Source of the DNA: DYFC01 sp041658585
GTDB taxonomy: Bacteria; Nitrospirota; Thermodesulfovibrionia; Thermodesulfovibrionales; SM23-35
NCBI GenBank assembly: GCA_041658585.1
Contig: JBAZZX010000004.1
Coordinates: forward strand, 46,732-110,731
Direction: 5' to 3'
DNA: 64,000 nt
Shown here piece by piece: positions 23,698-32,366 of this stretch. Each line of letters opens with the position of its first letter. The stretch's first letter is position 1. A model generated the notes under the pieces. That model did not search any database. It saw only the letters and a list, made by a program, of their open reading frames with translations, and was not told where the DNA came from. The position numbers and the translations under genes are program-made.

Positions 23698-25716
23698 ATG
23701 AAAGATTATATCTTCGTTAAGCCCGGAATGTCGTCGAAAGAGATTGTGCAGGCTATACGCAGTCTTAACGGTGTGTGTTTCACTTCCGTGGGTATGCGTG
23801 ACGCCGGGCAGTCCGATTACAAAAACCGCCACCGCATCTATGACCTTTCTACTCTTGCCCCGTTTTACAACAGGATGGGGCTGTTCAGTTCCGAATGCCA
23901 CGGCGGCGCCCGTTGGCATGTGGGTGTGATGAACAGGAGGGAAAGTCCCTTTGAAGAGATCGACATCCTGAGACAGCAGATGCCTAATGTGCTTCTTCAA
24001 ACGCTTATACGCGAGACAAACCTTTTCGGTTACAGACCGTATCCGAAGAATGTCATAGAATATGTGGTTTCCAAGGTTGATATAGATGTATGGAGATGTT
24101 TCTCGTTCCTGAACGATGTAAGGAACATGCGCACGGTTGCCGAAGTCGTCATGAAGAGGGGGCGACTCTTCCAGCCCTCCATATCCTTTACCACGGCTGA
24201 TTGGGCAACTAACGAATATTATCTTGAGGTGGTAAAGGATATCGTTGACCTGTGCAGCGGCACTGCCGAGATCATCTTCTGCGTTAAAGATATGGCGGGC
24301 GTAGGAAGCATCAAACGGGTCGGCAGCCTGATTGATGCAATAAAACAGAAATATCCCGAACTGGTAATTCAGTACCACAGACATATTACGGACGGGCTTG
24401 CAATGCCGGCGCTGCTTTCCGCTGCCCAGGCCGGAGCAAAGATATTTGATGTCGAAGAAGATTCGCTTGTGCGCTTTTACGGACATTCACCCATTCTTGC
24501 CGTCCAGGCCTATTTTGAGGAAATGGGGATTCCGGTTAATCTCAACAGAAAAGAGGCGGAGGAGGCAGTGCAGAAGGTGCGCGAATGGATAAATAATTAT
24601 GACTGGGCCGAATCGCCGTTTAAGGGGTTCGACCATACGGTGACCCTTCATAAGATGCCCGGAGGCGCTTTCCCGAGTTCATTCGAGCAGGCTGAAAACG
24701 GGGGCTTCCTCCATTTCATGCCTGCGGTTCTCAAGGTGATGTCTCTTTATAACAAGATCATCCATTACTTTGACGTTACCCCCGGCTCACAGATTACCTG
24801 GGTCACCTGCAGCGGTATAGTAAATAAATATGCAAAGGCCAAGGGAGATGCCGGAGTCAGACATCTGATAAATCTACTGACAAAATTTATCGATGAAAAG
24901 AACCTGGACTTTAATGCAATAAATGAAGAGGATCGGGAAGAACTGCTCGGCCTTTTCAGAAATACTCCGGGAGATTTCAGAAACCTGATCCTCGGTCACT
25001 ACGGCAAGCTCCCTATGGGATGGCCTCCCGATTGGCTTTATCATAGCACCTTTGGCGGTGAATGGGAGACGAAGATAAAGGAGAGGATTGAACTCTCTCC
25101 CCTTGATTCAATGCCCGACGACGACCTTGAAAAAATCAGGCAGGAATTATCGGAGCATATCGGGAGACAACCTTCGGAAGAGGAATTTATTCTCTATCTG
25201 ATGCATCCGAAAGACGCCCTCGCCATGATCGAATTCAGGGAAAAATACGGAGAAGCCCCGCTTGTTCTGCCTACGGACGTATGGCGGCAGGGACTGAAAA
25301 AGCCGGGGGACAAAGTGGATTTTGAACTCCGTGGCAAACCGTACAGTATCGAGCTTGTTTCAGTGGGCGCGGAACATGAAGGAATAATCCATGTCGTAAT
25401 GCGCGTTAACAATAAGACAAGGGTGTATAGTGTCGCAACCCCAAGGGCCAAGAAGACCGAGATAAGAATGGCTAAAGGTCTGAACGAGGCCGGCGCGCCT
25501 ATCAACGGGAATATCTGGAGGATCGGAAATCCTGAAAGGGGCGCTCTCAAAGTCGGAGACCTCGTGCACAAAGGCGAAGAGATCGCTAATCTTGAGGCTA
25601 TGAAGATGGAGAATGTGATTATTGCGCCTTTTGACGGACAGATAGCAGAGATATGCGTTAAACTTAACAGCTTCGTTGTAGAAGGCCAACTGCTCTTTGT
25701 CCTGGAAAAGCAGTAG
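23698..25716 (+). CDS. Carboxyltransferase with C-terminal biotinyl domain (PycB-like, divergent)
   Basis: The 672-residue protein has an HMGL-like TIM barrel, a PycB linker domain and a C-terminal biotinyl domain with the lysine in EAMKMEN. The carbamylated Lys is in FCVKDMAG and the metal histidines in YHRHITDG. The usual RDxHQS and WGGATFD segments read RDAGQS and HGGARWH, so the active site departs from ordinary pyruvate carboxylase or oxaloacetate decarboxylase. The acceptor is uncertain: pyruvate, 2-oxoglutarate or another 2-oxoacid. Confidence 0.85.
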   Translation: MKDYIFVKPGMSSKEIVQAIRSLNGVCFTSVGMRDAGQSDYKNRHRIYDLSTLAPFYNRMGLFSSECHGGARWHVGVMNRRESPFEEIDILRQQMPNVLLQTLIRETNLFGYRPYPKNVIEYVVSKVDIDVWRCFSFLNDVRNMRTVAEVVMKRGRLFQPSISFTTADWATNEYYLEVVKDIVDLCSGTAEIIFCVKDMAGVGSIKRVGSLIDAIKQKYPELVIQYHRHITDGLAMPALLSAAQAGAKIFDVEEDSLVRFYGHSPILAVQAYFEEMGIPVNLNRKEAEEAVQKVREWINNYDWAESPFKGFDHTVTLHKMPGGAFPSSFEQAENGGFLHFMPAVLKVMSLYNKIIHYFDVTPGSQITWVTCSGIVNKYAKAKGDAGVRHLINLLTKFIDEKNLDFNAINEEDREELLGLFRNTPGDFRNLILGHYGKLPMGWPPDWLYHSTFGGEWETKIKERIELSPLDSMPDDDLEKIRQELSEHIGRQPSEEEFILYLMHPKDALAMIEFREKYGEAPLVLPTDVWRQGLKKPGDKVDFELRGKPYSIELVSVGAEHEGIIHVVMRVNNKTRVYSVATPRAKKTEIRMAKGLNEAGAPINGNIWRIGNPERGALKVGDLVHKGEEIANLEAMKMENVIIAPFDGQIAEICVKLNSFVVEGQLLFVLEKQ

Positions 25717-25783
25717 ACCCGATCCGCTTTATGGAAAAGAAAGCTAAATTTACTCTCATTTATTTCCTCAAACGGTAAAACTT

Positions 25784-26485
25784 ATGATACAACCAATTCT
25801 TATTGTTGAAGACGACAGGAAGATAGCGAGGATCGTAAAGGTGTATCTCGAAGGCGCGGGATACAGGGTATCCGCTGCGGAAACTGGGAAAGAGGCGCTT
25901 GAACTTGCATTGAAAGAGATGCCGGCCCTTGTAGTCCTTGACCTTATGCTGCCGGACATGAGCGGTGAAAATGTCTGTCAGGAATTGAAGGAACTCGGAG
26001 ATTTTCCGGTCATTATGCTGACTGCAAAATCATCCGAAGAAGAGCGGGTTGCAGGGTTCGGATTGGGCGCCGACGATTATATTGTAAAACCCTTCAGCCC
26101 CAAGGAGCTTGTTGCAAGAGTAAAGGCGGTCCTGAAACGGGCCCAACGCAAAGATATTCCGGGCGCAAAAGCCATGAGTTTCAACAAAGGGCTCCTCACG
26201 ATAGACACTGCAAGTTATGAAGTAAAAAAGGCGGGAGATTCCGTAACCATGACGCCGACGGAACTGAAGATACTGGCAGTGCTTGCAGGTTCTCCCTCAA
26301 GGGTTTTTACAAGGGGGGAGCTTGTAGAGCATGCGCTTGGGTATCAGTTCGAAGGTTACGAGAGAAGTATCGACGCCCATATTAAGAATATACGCCAAAA
26401 AATAGAGGATGATCCCAAAAATCCCCTGTTCATTAATACGATTTATGGAGTAGGTTATAAGTTTATCGGTATTAAGGATGTTTAA
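25784..26485 (+). CDS. OmpR/PhoB-type response regulator
   Basis: The 233-residue protein has a receiver domain with acidic pocket EDD, phospho-Asp in LVVLDLMLPD, Thr/Lys switch residues in MLTAKS and IVKPFSP, and a C-terminal winged-helix DNA-binding domain (MTPTELKILAVL, RSIDAHIKNIRQKI, GVGYKF). It overlaps the sensor kinase start by 8 bases. Context with a CpxP-like gene points to envelope stress control. Confidence 0.95.
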   Translation: MIQPILIVEDDRKIARIVKVYLEGAGYRVSAAETGKEALELALKEMPALVVLDLMLPDMSGENVCQELKELGDFPVIMLTAKSSEEERVAGFGLGADDYIVKPFSPKELVARVKAVLKRAQRKDIPGAKAMSFNKGLLTIDTASYEVKKAGDSVTMTPTELKILAVLAGSPSRVFTRGELVEHALGYQFEGYERSIDAHIKNIRQKIEDDPKNPLFINTIYGVGYKFIGIKDV

Positions 26486-27857
26486 AAGCCTCTGGGTCAA
26501 ATACCTTGTCCTTCTGTTTTCCGTTTCCATGATCTCTCTCTCCGCCTCTCTATTTCTCCGGGAAATGATTATCAGTGATTTCGGGGAATATCTTGAAGGC
26601 GAGGCAGAGGACAGAATCTACCGTCTTATGGCTGCCGTCGAAGGATCATACGAGAAGCATTCCGGATGGGATAAAGAGGCGCTTCAGGAGAATACCATAT
26701 GGGCTTTGCTGTCAGGATATGAGATCAAAATGAAGGATGTTTACAGTAATGAACTAATAAATACCAATAAAGCGGTTGATACATTGCCGCCTCTCATGAA
26801 GAGGAGAATCATCGCCGTATCAGGGTTTCAGACGGAAGAAAAGCCGCACAGCCAAATAGAATTCTCGAATTATCCGTTATTTCTCGAAGGCAGGGACATC
26901 GGGGCTTTGGAGATAAGGCCGCTGATCTTTCAGGAAGGACAGGAGAAGGAGACCGTCTTTAAGATGAGATCGAACAGATTTTTCCTCCTGTCAATTCTTT
27001 TGCTTGGAGGAATCTCTCTCCTGTTGAGTCTTATTTTTTCGAGGAAATTGACTGACCCTATAAAAAACCTTACAGCGGCAGCAAAGGAAATAAGCGAAGG
27101 GAATGTGAAAAGCAGGGTCACGGTTAAGGGAAAAGACGAGATGGGCGACCTTGCGAAGACATTCAACGCTATGGCTGAGAACCTCGAAGTCCATGAGTCG
27201 CTGAGAAGAAAACTGACGTCAAATATCGCCCATGAGCTAAGGACCCCCATTACCGCAATGCGTGGAGAGATCGAGGGAATGCTTGACGGGATGATAAAGA
27301 CCGACAGAGAGAGACTGCAATCTTTACTTGAAGAAACGGAAAGGCTGAAGCACATCATTGAAGGACTTGAGGAGCTTTCACGGGCTGAAGCAAGCATCCT
27401 TGAATTGAGAAAGCAATCAATAGAACTGAAACTTTTTCTGACAGGCATAAAAGGGAGATTTGAGAAGTTGTTCTTTGATAAAGGCGTAACCCTAAAACTT
27501 GGATGCGATGAAATGAGCCTTTATGCGGACCCGGACAAACTCAGTCAGATTGTGATCAACCTTATCAGTAATGCCTTGCGGGCAACGGGTAGGGGAGGAG
27601 ACGTCGGCATAAAGGCGGGAGCCACGGGAAGGGACATATACATAGAGGTGACCGATACAGGCGTCGGCATTAAAAAGGAGGATCTCCCCTTTATCTTTGA
27701 GCGGTTCTATAAGACCTCTGACGGAGGTCTCGGCCTTGGCCTTACCATTGCAAAGGAGCTTGTTGAGGCGCACGGCGGGAGAGTCGAGGTCAAGAGTGAA
27801 TACGGCAAAGGCTCAATATTTACGGTGTATATACCGGATTTCACAATTTCTTCATAA
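26478..27857 (+). CDS. Membrane sensor histidine kinase
   Basis: The 459-residue kinase has TM1 (residues ~8-26), a periplasmic sensing region, TM2 (~170-190), HAMP (RKLTDPIKNLTAAAKEI), a HisKA box with the phospho-His in NIAHELRTPITAM, and the ATPase N, G1 and G2 boxes (NLISNALRAT, DTGVGI, GGLGLGLTIAKEL). It should phosphorylate the adjacent OmpR-type regulator. The layout resembles CpxA/BaeS types. Confidence 0.94.
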   Translation: MFKSLWVKYLVLLFSVSMISLSASLFLREMIISDFGEYLEGEAEDRIYRLMAAVEGSYEKHSGWDKEALQENTIWALLSGYEIKMKDVYSNELINTNKAVDTLPPLMKRRIIAVSGFQTEEKPHSQIEFSNYPLFLEGRDIGALEIRPLIFQEGQEKETVFKMRSNRFFLLSILLLGGISLLLSLIFSRKLTDPIKNLTAAAKEISEGNVKSRVTVKGKDEMGDLAKTFNAMAENLEVHESLRRKLTSNIAHELRTPITAMRGEIEGMLDGMIKTDRERLQSLLEETERLKHIIEGLEELSRAEASILELRKQSIELKLFLTGIKGRFEKLFFDKGVTLKLGCDEMSLYADPDKLSQIVINLISNALRATGRGGDVGIKAGATGRDIYIEVTDTGVGIKKEDLPFIFERFYKTSDGGLGLGLTIAKELVEAHGGRVEVKSEYGKGSIFTVYIPDFTISS

Positions 27858-27924
27858 TTCCTTCGATACCTCTTCACAATCCGCCGGTATATTATAAGTA
27901 AATGCATGAAAGGAGGTTAACAGT

Positions 27925-28314
27925 ATGAGAAAGGGGGTGATAGTTGTTTTGATTGCAGCGGCAGCCCTTGTGTTTGTTTCGGCTGTTTATGCTTATCCTC
28001 CGGGCAATGGGAACTACATATGTCGGTCAGGGAATGCTGATACCGGGGCGGTAAAGAAATTTCAGAAAGAAACCCTGTCATTCAGAGATGAACTTATCAC
28101 CAGGAAACTTGATTTACACAAAGAATTCAGCAAGAGGATCCCTGACAGGGACCGGATCGCCACCCTGCAGAAAGAGATGATCGATATTAGAACAAAGATT
28201 ATGAAGAAGGCTGATGAATCAGGCGTACCCAAGTACTTTGGACACGCCAAAGGTTGTCGCTGGATGCAGGGTAAAGGTATAATGCAGAAATCGCGTAACC
28301 GGATGGTAATATAA
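27925..28314 (+). CDS. Secreted CpxP/Spy/ZraP-like small protein
   Basis: The 129-residue product has a signal peptide (residues ~1-23, ending SAVYAYP) and a mature helical region rich in Lys and Glu (FQKETLSFRDELITRKLDLHKEF, then LQKEMIDIRTKI) like periplasmic sensor/chaperone proteins of the CpxP-ZraP group. AGGAGG precedes the ATG. Following an RR-HK pair, it is a likely feedback partner of that kinase. Similarity is structural pattern, not close identity. Confidence 0.6.
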   Translation: MRKGVIVVLIAAAALVFVSAVYAYPPGNGNYICRSGNADTGAVKKFQKETLSFRDELITRKLDLHKEFSKRIPDRDRIATLQKEMIDIRTKIMKKADESGVPKYFGHAKGCRWMQGKGIMQKSRNRMVI

Positions 28315-28320
28315 AAATAT

Positions 28321-28338
28321 GGGGGGCTAAGGCCCCCC
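28321..28338. terminator. Perfect GC-rich hairpin between two secreted-protein genes
   Basis: GGGGGGC-TAA-GGCCCCCC forms a very strong stem flanked by A-rich sequence on both sides. The + strand lacks a T-run after it, so it is more likely an mRNA-stabilising or attenuating hairpin for the genes around it than a classical terminator. Confidence 0.5.
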
Positions 28339-28349
28339 GAAAAAAAGGC

Positions 28350-28694
28350 ATGATAATAAAGGTAATTTTTTTAGTATCTTTAGCGGCTGTTTTGACGATA
28401 GCCGATCTTTCGTTTGCCGAGCAGACAAAGCAGGGTCTTGTTCAATGTCCCGCCTACGGCCACTACTGGCGCAGTTACAAATGGGGCTGGTACGGAGCTA
28501 AAAGGATCGTAAAAACATCCGTTGAAGCAAATGAAATAATCCTGCAATTCTATGTGCCGCATCACGGCATCCGGATTCATCGCATAATCGAAACCCCCCT
28601 GTTTTATCAGGCAGAGATTATCAATAGCAAAGGTGTTCTTGTAGATAAGGTGATTATTGATAAAAGGACGGGAAGAATAAGGTCGATCTACTAA
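28350..28694 (+). CDS. Small secreted protein, function unknown
   Basis: The 114-residue product begins with a signal peptide (residues ~1-23, SFAEQ). The mature part includes an aromatic stretch (YGHYWRSYKWGWYGAKR) and a C-terminal region that resembles a single PepSY-like beta unit (VLVDKVIIDKRTGRI). I do not recognise the family. It follows the hairpin after the CpxP-like gene and may belong to the same envelope-stress operon. Confidence 0.5.
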   Translation: MIIKVIFLVSLAAVLTIADLSFAEQTKQGLVQCPAYGHYWRSYKWGWYGAKRIVKTSVEANEIILQFYVPHHGIRIHRIIETPLFYQAEIINSKGVLVDKVIIDKRTGRIRSIY

Positions 28695-28861
28695 TTTATT
28701 TACTTACCCCGCTGTCTTAATACCAAAACCATAACTCACCGATTCATTAAATATTTCAGCCCGGCGTATAATTTCACAAATTCCGTTGAGATTGCTATAA
28801 TTATCTTCAGACGGCAGAGATGCCTGAGAAGATAAGAGAGATACCGGAGGCTTAAAGAGTT

Positions 28862-29953
28862 ATGGAGATAGACCCTAAATTTAAACATATGAAATCAAAA
28901 ATCCTTGTAGTTGATGACGAACCGTTCATGAGGGAATCTGTTTCCGCCTTCCTGAAAGAGTATGGATATACCGTTATCATCAGTCATAATGCCATAGACG
29001 CCATGCAAAAACTGAAGGAAGAGGACAATATTGATATTGTTTTGACGGACATTAAGATGCCGGAAATGTCCGGCGTTGAACTCCTTAAAAAGATACATGC
29101 CGTTAACCCCGAAAGGCCCGTCATCCTTATGACAGCCTATGCCGAACTTGATACGGCAGTCAATGCGGTAAGAAAGGGGGCCTTTGATTTTCTTATCAAG
29201 CCATACAGGCCTGAATACCTTTTGCATACTGTGGAAAAGGCGGAGAACCATAACAGGCTTTTGCATATTGAGAAAAGCTATAAGTTTATGCTCGAAGATA
29301 CCGTGAAAAAGAAGACACGGGAACTGGTCGAGGCGTTACAAATGGTCAAACAAATGAGCAAAGAACTGGTGCATCGTTTGACGGTTGTCGCGGAATACAG
29401 GGATGAAGATACGGGTACACATATCAGAAGGGTCGGTCTCTATGCAAAGCATATTGCTATTGCCATGAATATGCCGGTGGATTTTGTAGAGGCCGTCACG
29501 TTTGCATGTCCGATGCATGATATCGGAAAAGTCGGCATCCCCGACAATATCCTTTTAAAGCCGGGTCCGCTCAGTAAAGAAGAATTTGCGATTATGAAGT
29601 TCCATCCTTCCATCGGTAATAATATCCTTTCCGGGTCTTCCCATGCAGGGATACAGATGGCCGCTTCCATCGCATTGAACCACCACGAGAGATGGGACGG
29701 CACAGGGTATCCAAACGGTTTAAAGGGGGAAGAGATTCCAATAGAAGGAAGGATCGCCATGCTCTGCGATCAATATGACGCCCTCAGGAGCAAACGGCCC
29801 TACAGGGATTCTCTGAGCCATGAAGCAACGTTCGATATCATTACAAAAGGCGACGGCAGAACAAAACCCGAGCACTTTGACCCGGATATTTTAAAGGCCT
29901 TTCGTGAAACAGCCGGGACACTTGATGATATTTACCATAAGTATAAAGACTGA
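28862..29953 (+). CDS. Receiver-HD-GYP response regulator (c-di-GMP phosphodiesterase)
   Basis: The 363-residue protein has an N-terminal receiver (LVVDDEP, IVLTDIKMPEMSG, LIKPYRP), a short coiled linker and an HD-GYP domain with HDIGKVGIPD and HHERWDGTGYPNGL. HD-GYP enzymes hydrolyse c-di-GMP to GMP. The metal-binding residues appear intact. An in-frame ATG ten codons in is another possible start. The promoter region upstream contains an imperfect hairpin at 28804-28837. Confidence 0.93.
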   Translation: MEIDPKFKHMKSKILVVDDEPFMRESVSAFLKEYGYTVIISHNAIDAMQKLKEEDNIDIVLTDIKMPEMSGVELLKKIHAVNPERPVILMTAYAELDTAVNAVRKGAFDFLIKPYRPEYLLHTVEKAENHNRLLHIEKSYKFMLEDTVKKKTRELVEALQMVKQMSKELVHRLTVVAEYRDEDTGTHIRRVGLYAKHIAIAMNMPVDFVEAVTFACPMHDIGKVGIPDNILLKPGPLSKEEFAIMKFHPSIGNNILSGSSHAGIQMAASIALNHHERWDGTGYPNGLKGEEIPIEGRIAMLCDQYDALRSKRPYRDSLSHEATFDIITKGDGRTKPEHFDPDILKAFRETAGTLDDIYHKYKD

Positions 29954-29957
29954 GACA

Positions 29958-29995
29958 AAAATGCGGAATATGGAATAATTCCGCATTCCGCATTT
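29958..29995. terminator. Bidirectional terminator between HD-GYP gene and dapB
   Basis: AAATGCGGAAT pairs with ATTCCGCATT, and a second ATTCCGCATTTG follows in the repeat. It lies exactly between two converging genes and has A/T-rich flanks, so it probably terminates both. Confidence 0.55.
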
Positions 29996-29998
29996 GAT

Positions 29999-30802
29999 TT
30001 ACTTCAGCCCCAGCACGTCCTGCATATCGTATAACCCTGCCGGTTTGTTATAAACCCATAGGGCGGCCCTTAGCGCTCCCCGTGCAAAGGTGTCCCTGCT
30101 CGATGCCTTGTGCGTGATCTCGATCCTTTCACCGAGACCGCCGAAAATAACCGTATGCTCTCCGACGATATCGCCGGCGCGGATGACCTGAATCCCTATT
30201 TCTTTGGCGGTCCTCTCTCCTGTGATCCCTTTTCTTCCATAGACTGCAACCTTGTCGAGGTCCCTGTTCAGCGCCGCTGCAATTGCCTGCGCCATCTTCA
30301 GGGCCGTACCGCTCGGCGCGTCCTTTTTCATCCGGTGGTGCGCCTCGATGATCTCGATATCATAGGAGTCTCCAAGGACCTTTGCAATGTCCTGCAATAC
30401 TTTCAGCAGGAGGTTGACGCCCGTGCTCATATTTGACGCCATGACGCAGGGTATTTTCTTTATCAGTCCGGAGACCTCTTTCAGGGCGTCTTTTGTGAAG
30501 CCGGTGGTCCCGATGACTATGGCCTTTTTCTTTTTGGCTGCAAGCCTCAGATGTTCCAGCGAGGCTTCAACGGTAGTAAAAGAAATGACGACATCAGAAC
30601 CGTCAATAACCGATACAAGACTGTCGGCAAGCTTAATGCCTGTTTCTCCGATGCCGACTATCAAGCCTATATCTTTTCCGGCGTCTTTATGACCGCTTCG
30701 TTCGAAAGCGCCTGCCAGTTTAAGTCCTTCATACTCCTTTGAGAGCGCAGTTATCCTGCTGCCCATTCTTCCCGCCGCACCTGCAACCGCGATTTTAACC
30801 AT
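29999..30802 (-). CDS. dapB: 4-hydroxy-tetrahydrodipicolinate reductase DapB
   Basis: DapB reduces HTPA with NAD(P)H in lysine and diaminopimelate synthesis. The 267-residue sequence has the nucleotide-binding GAAGRMGSRI, the catalytic EAHHRMKKDAPSGTA and VFGGLGERIEITHKASSR. The length is normal. It is a single gene on the minus strand with a short spacer before the yacG gene. Confidence 0.97.
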   Translation of the reverse strand: MVKIAVAGAAGRMGSRITALSKEYEGLKLAGAFERSGHKDAGKDIGLIVGIGETGIKLADSLVSVIDGSDVVISFTTVEASLEHLRLAAKKKKAIVIGTTGFTKDALKEVSGLIKKIPCVMASNMSTGVNLLLKVLQDIAKVLGDSYDIEIIEAHHRMKKDAPSGTALKMAQAIAAALNRDLDKVAVYGRKGITGERTAKEIGIQVIRAGDIVGEHTVIFGGLGERIEITHKASSRDTFARGALRAALWVYNKPAGLYDMQDVLGLK

Positions 30803-30858
30803 AATACTCTCCCTTCGTTTGCATTTAGTTTAGAGAATAGAACTTATAAAATAAAGTG

Positions 30859-31026
30859 TCAAGCCTGTTTTTCATCTTCGTCCGTTTCTTCTTTGCCCTC
30901 TATCTTATAATCCCCAATTGCCCATTTGCCGAGGTCTACGAGCTTGCATCTTTCCGAGCAGAAGGGTCTCCAGGGATTTTCTTCCCATGTGGTTTTATTC
31001 TTGCAGATCGGACAAATAATTCTCAT
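30859..31026 (-). CDS. yacG: YacG-family zinc-binding protein (DNA gyrase inhibitor family)
   Basis: This 55-residue ORF begins at the ATG at 31026, overlapping the dehydrogenase stop (ATGA). It reads MRIICPICKNKTTW then NPWRPFCSERCKLVDLGKW, the four-cysteine zinc site (CxxC, CxxxC) and the conserved RPFCSERCK box of YacG. E. coli YacG binds gyrase GyrB and inhibits it. The acidic tail (EETDEDEKQA) is typical. Confidence 0.85.
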   Translation of the reverse strand: MRIICPICKNKTTWEENPWRPFCSERCKLVDLGKWAIGDYKIEGKEETDEDEKQA

Positions 31027-32027
31027 GAGGGGATTATGGCGTATTTTATGCCGATACCTTTAGACAATTTTCCAAAGGCTTTTGATGTGTTTTTCAAAGT
31101 ATATCTGCCCGATATAAGCCTTGAAACATTAAGCTTTTCGCTGCACAGCATAGCATATGCCTTTTTGACGTCATCCGGCGTAAAGTGAAAAACCCCCTTT
31201 AAGGTTATTTCGTCATAGTGCAGCCTGCAGGTATCGTAGGTTACGGTCGTGCCGGATTTGCAGCCGCCGAAAAGGACAACGGCGCCGCCCCTCCGGACGT
31301 AATTAACGGACGCCTCCCAGACTTCAGGTATGCCGGTGCATTCGAAGACGTAGTCGAAACCGGTGAGACGGGGAATCTGTTTTTCGATGACCTTATAAAT
31401 AAAATCAGCGCCGAGATTTTTTACCGTCTTCAGTTTATTCTCATGTTTATCAACAACCGTTACCTTTGCACCTTTTTCTTTTAGAAGCAAAAGATGGAGA
31501 AGGCCGATAGGTCCTGCGCCGATAATCAATGCATGGTCGCCTTTTCCGATATTCAACGACGCCATACCGTGGACGACGCATGACAGGGGTTCGAGAAAAG
31601 CGGCCTCTTCAAAAGATATATTTTTCGGCTTGTGAAATACATTCTGTTTAACAATATGGGAAGGAAGCAGAATATATTCGGCAAAGGCGCCCAGGACCTT
31701 TTTATCCATTATATGTTCGCAGAGATTATAGAGTTTTTTCCTGCAATAACTACATTCAAGACAGGGGGCGCTGTGGACGGCCATGATTTCATCTCCTTCC
31801 CCGAACTTTCTAACGCCTTTTCCTATACCTGCAACTACGCCTGAAAATTCATGTCCGAAAACACCCGGCATAGGGATTAAAGGATGACCGCGCCTGAATG
31901 CCTTTAAATCAGTGCCGCAGGTGAGGGCGGCTTTGACCTTAACCAGCAATTCTCCGCCGGAAGGATAGGGTCTTTCCGTCTCAAGGAGTTCAATGACGCC
32001 GGGTTGAACAAGAATATTTGCGAGCAT
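31023..32027 (-). CDS. Zinc-dependent alcohol/polyol dehydrogenase (MDR family)
   Basis: The 334-residue medium-chain dehydrogenase has catalytic zinc ligands in TCGTDL and GHEFSGVV, four structural Cys in PCLECSYCRKKLYNLCE, and the Rossmann GAGPIGLLHL with VVDKHE implying NAD(H). The layout fits sorbitol or threonine dehydrogenase-like enzymes. A paralogue is at 49611-50636. The substrate is unknown. Confidence 0.85.
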   Translation of the reverse strand: MLANILVQPGVIELLETERPYPSGGELLVKVKAALTCGTDLKAFRRGHPLIPMPGVFGHEFSGVVAGIGKGVRKFGEGDEIMAVHSAPCLECSYCRKKLYNLCEHIMDKKVLGAFAEYILLPSHIVKQNVFHKPKNISFEEAAFLEPLSCVVHGMASLNIGKGDHALIIGAGPIGLLHLLLLKEKGAKVTVVDKHENKLKTVKNLGADFIYKVIEKQIPRLTGFDYVFECTGIPEVWEASVNYVRRGGAVVLFGGCKSGTTVTYDTCRLHYDEITLKGVFHFTPDDVKKAYAMLCSEKLNVSRLISGRYTLKNTSKAFGKLSKGIGIKYAIIPS

Positions 32028-32029
32028 GG

Positions 32030-32278
32030 CTAAAGATTGAACTTACCGCCAAGTATTTGTCCGGCTAATGCAGCCAGGATGAATATCGGAATATACCTAA
32101 ATTCTATATGGTAAAACGTCCTTGCTACGAAAATAAGCGGAATGGGAATATGGACATAGAGAAACCATAGCAAAGAATACTTCTTTGTCTTTGAACGAAA
32201 ATAACCGAACGGAAGGTTGATTAGCAATGTGAAAATAAACAGCGCAAGAATAGCGTATAATTTATAAGAAATCACCAT
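32030..32278 (-). CDS. Small membrane protein, unknown function
   Basis: The 82-residue protein has three hydrophobic segments (about residues 8-25, 38-52 and 62-78) with basic loops (FRSKTKK). The genes lie two bases apart, so it is probably co-transcribed with the dehydrogenase and yacG. No family assigned with certainty. Confidence 0.55.
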   Translation of the reverse strand: MVISYKLYAILALFIFTLLINLPFGYFRSKTKKYSLLWFLYVHIPIPLIFVARTFYHIEFRYIPIFILAALAGQILGGKFNL

Positions 32279-32366
32279 CGTTGAAAATAACCGAAAGACG
32301 TCTTATAAGTCAAATCAACGTTCAGGTTATGTTAATATTAATATTAAAAAGGTTCAGATATAAATT

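Noticed and set aside
23635..24486. A 283-codon open frame on the minus strand
   Set aside because: It is antisense to the conserved carboxyltransferase gene and has no recognisable protein features.
28804..28837. A riboswitch upstream of the HD-GYP gene
   Set aside because: Only an imperfect hairpin is visible and no known class fits.
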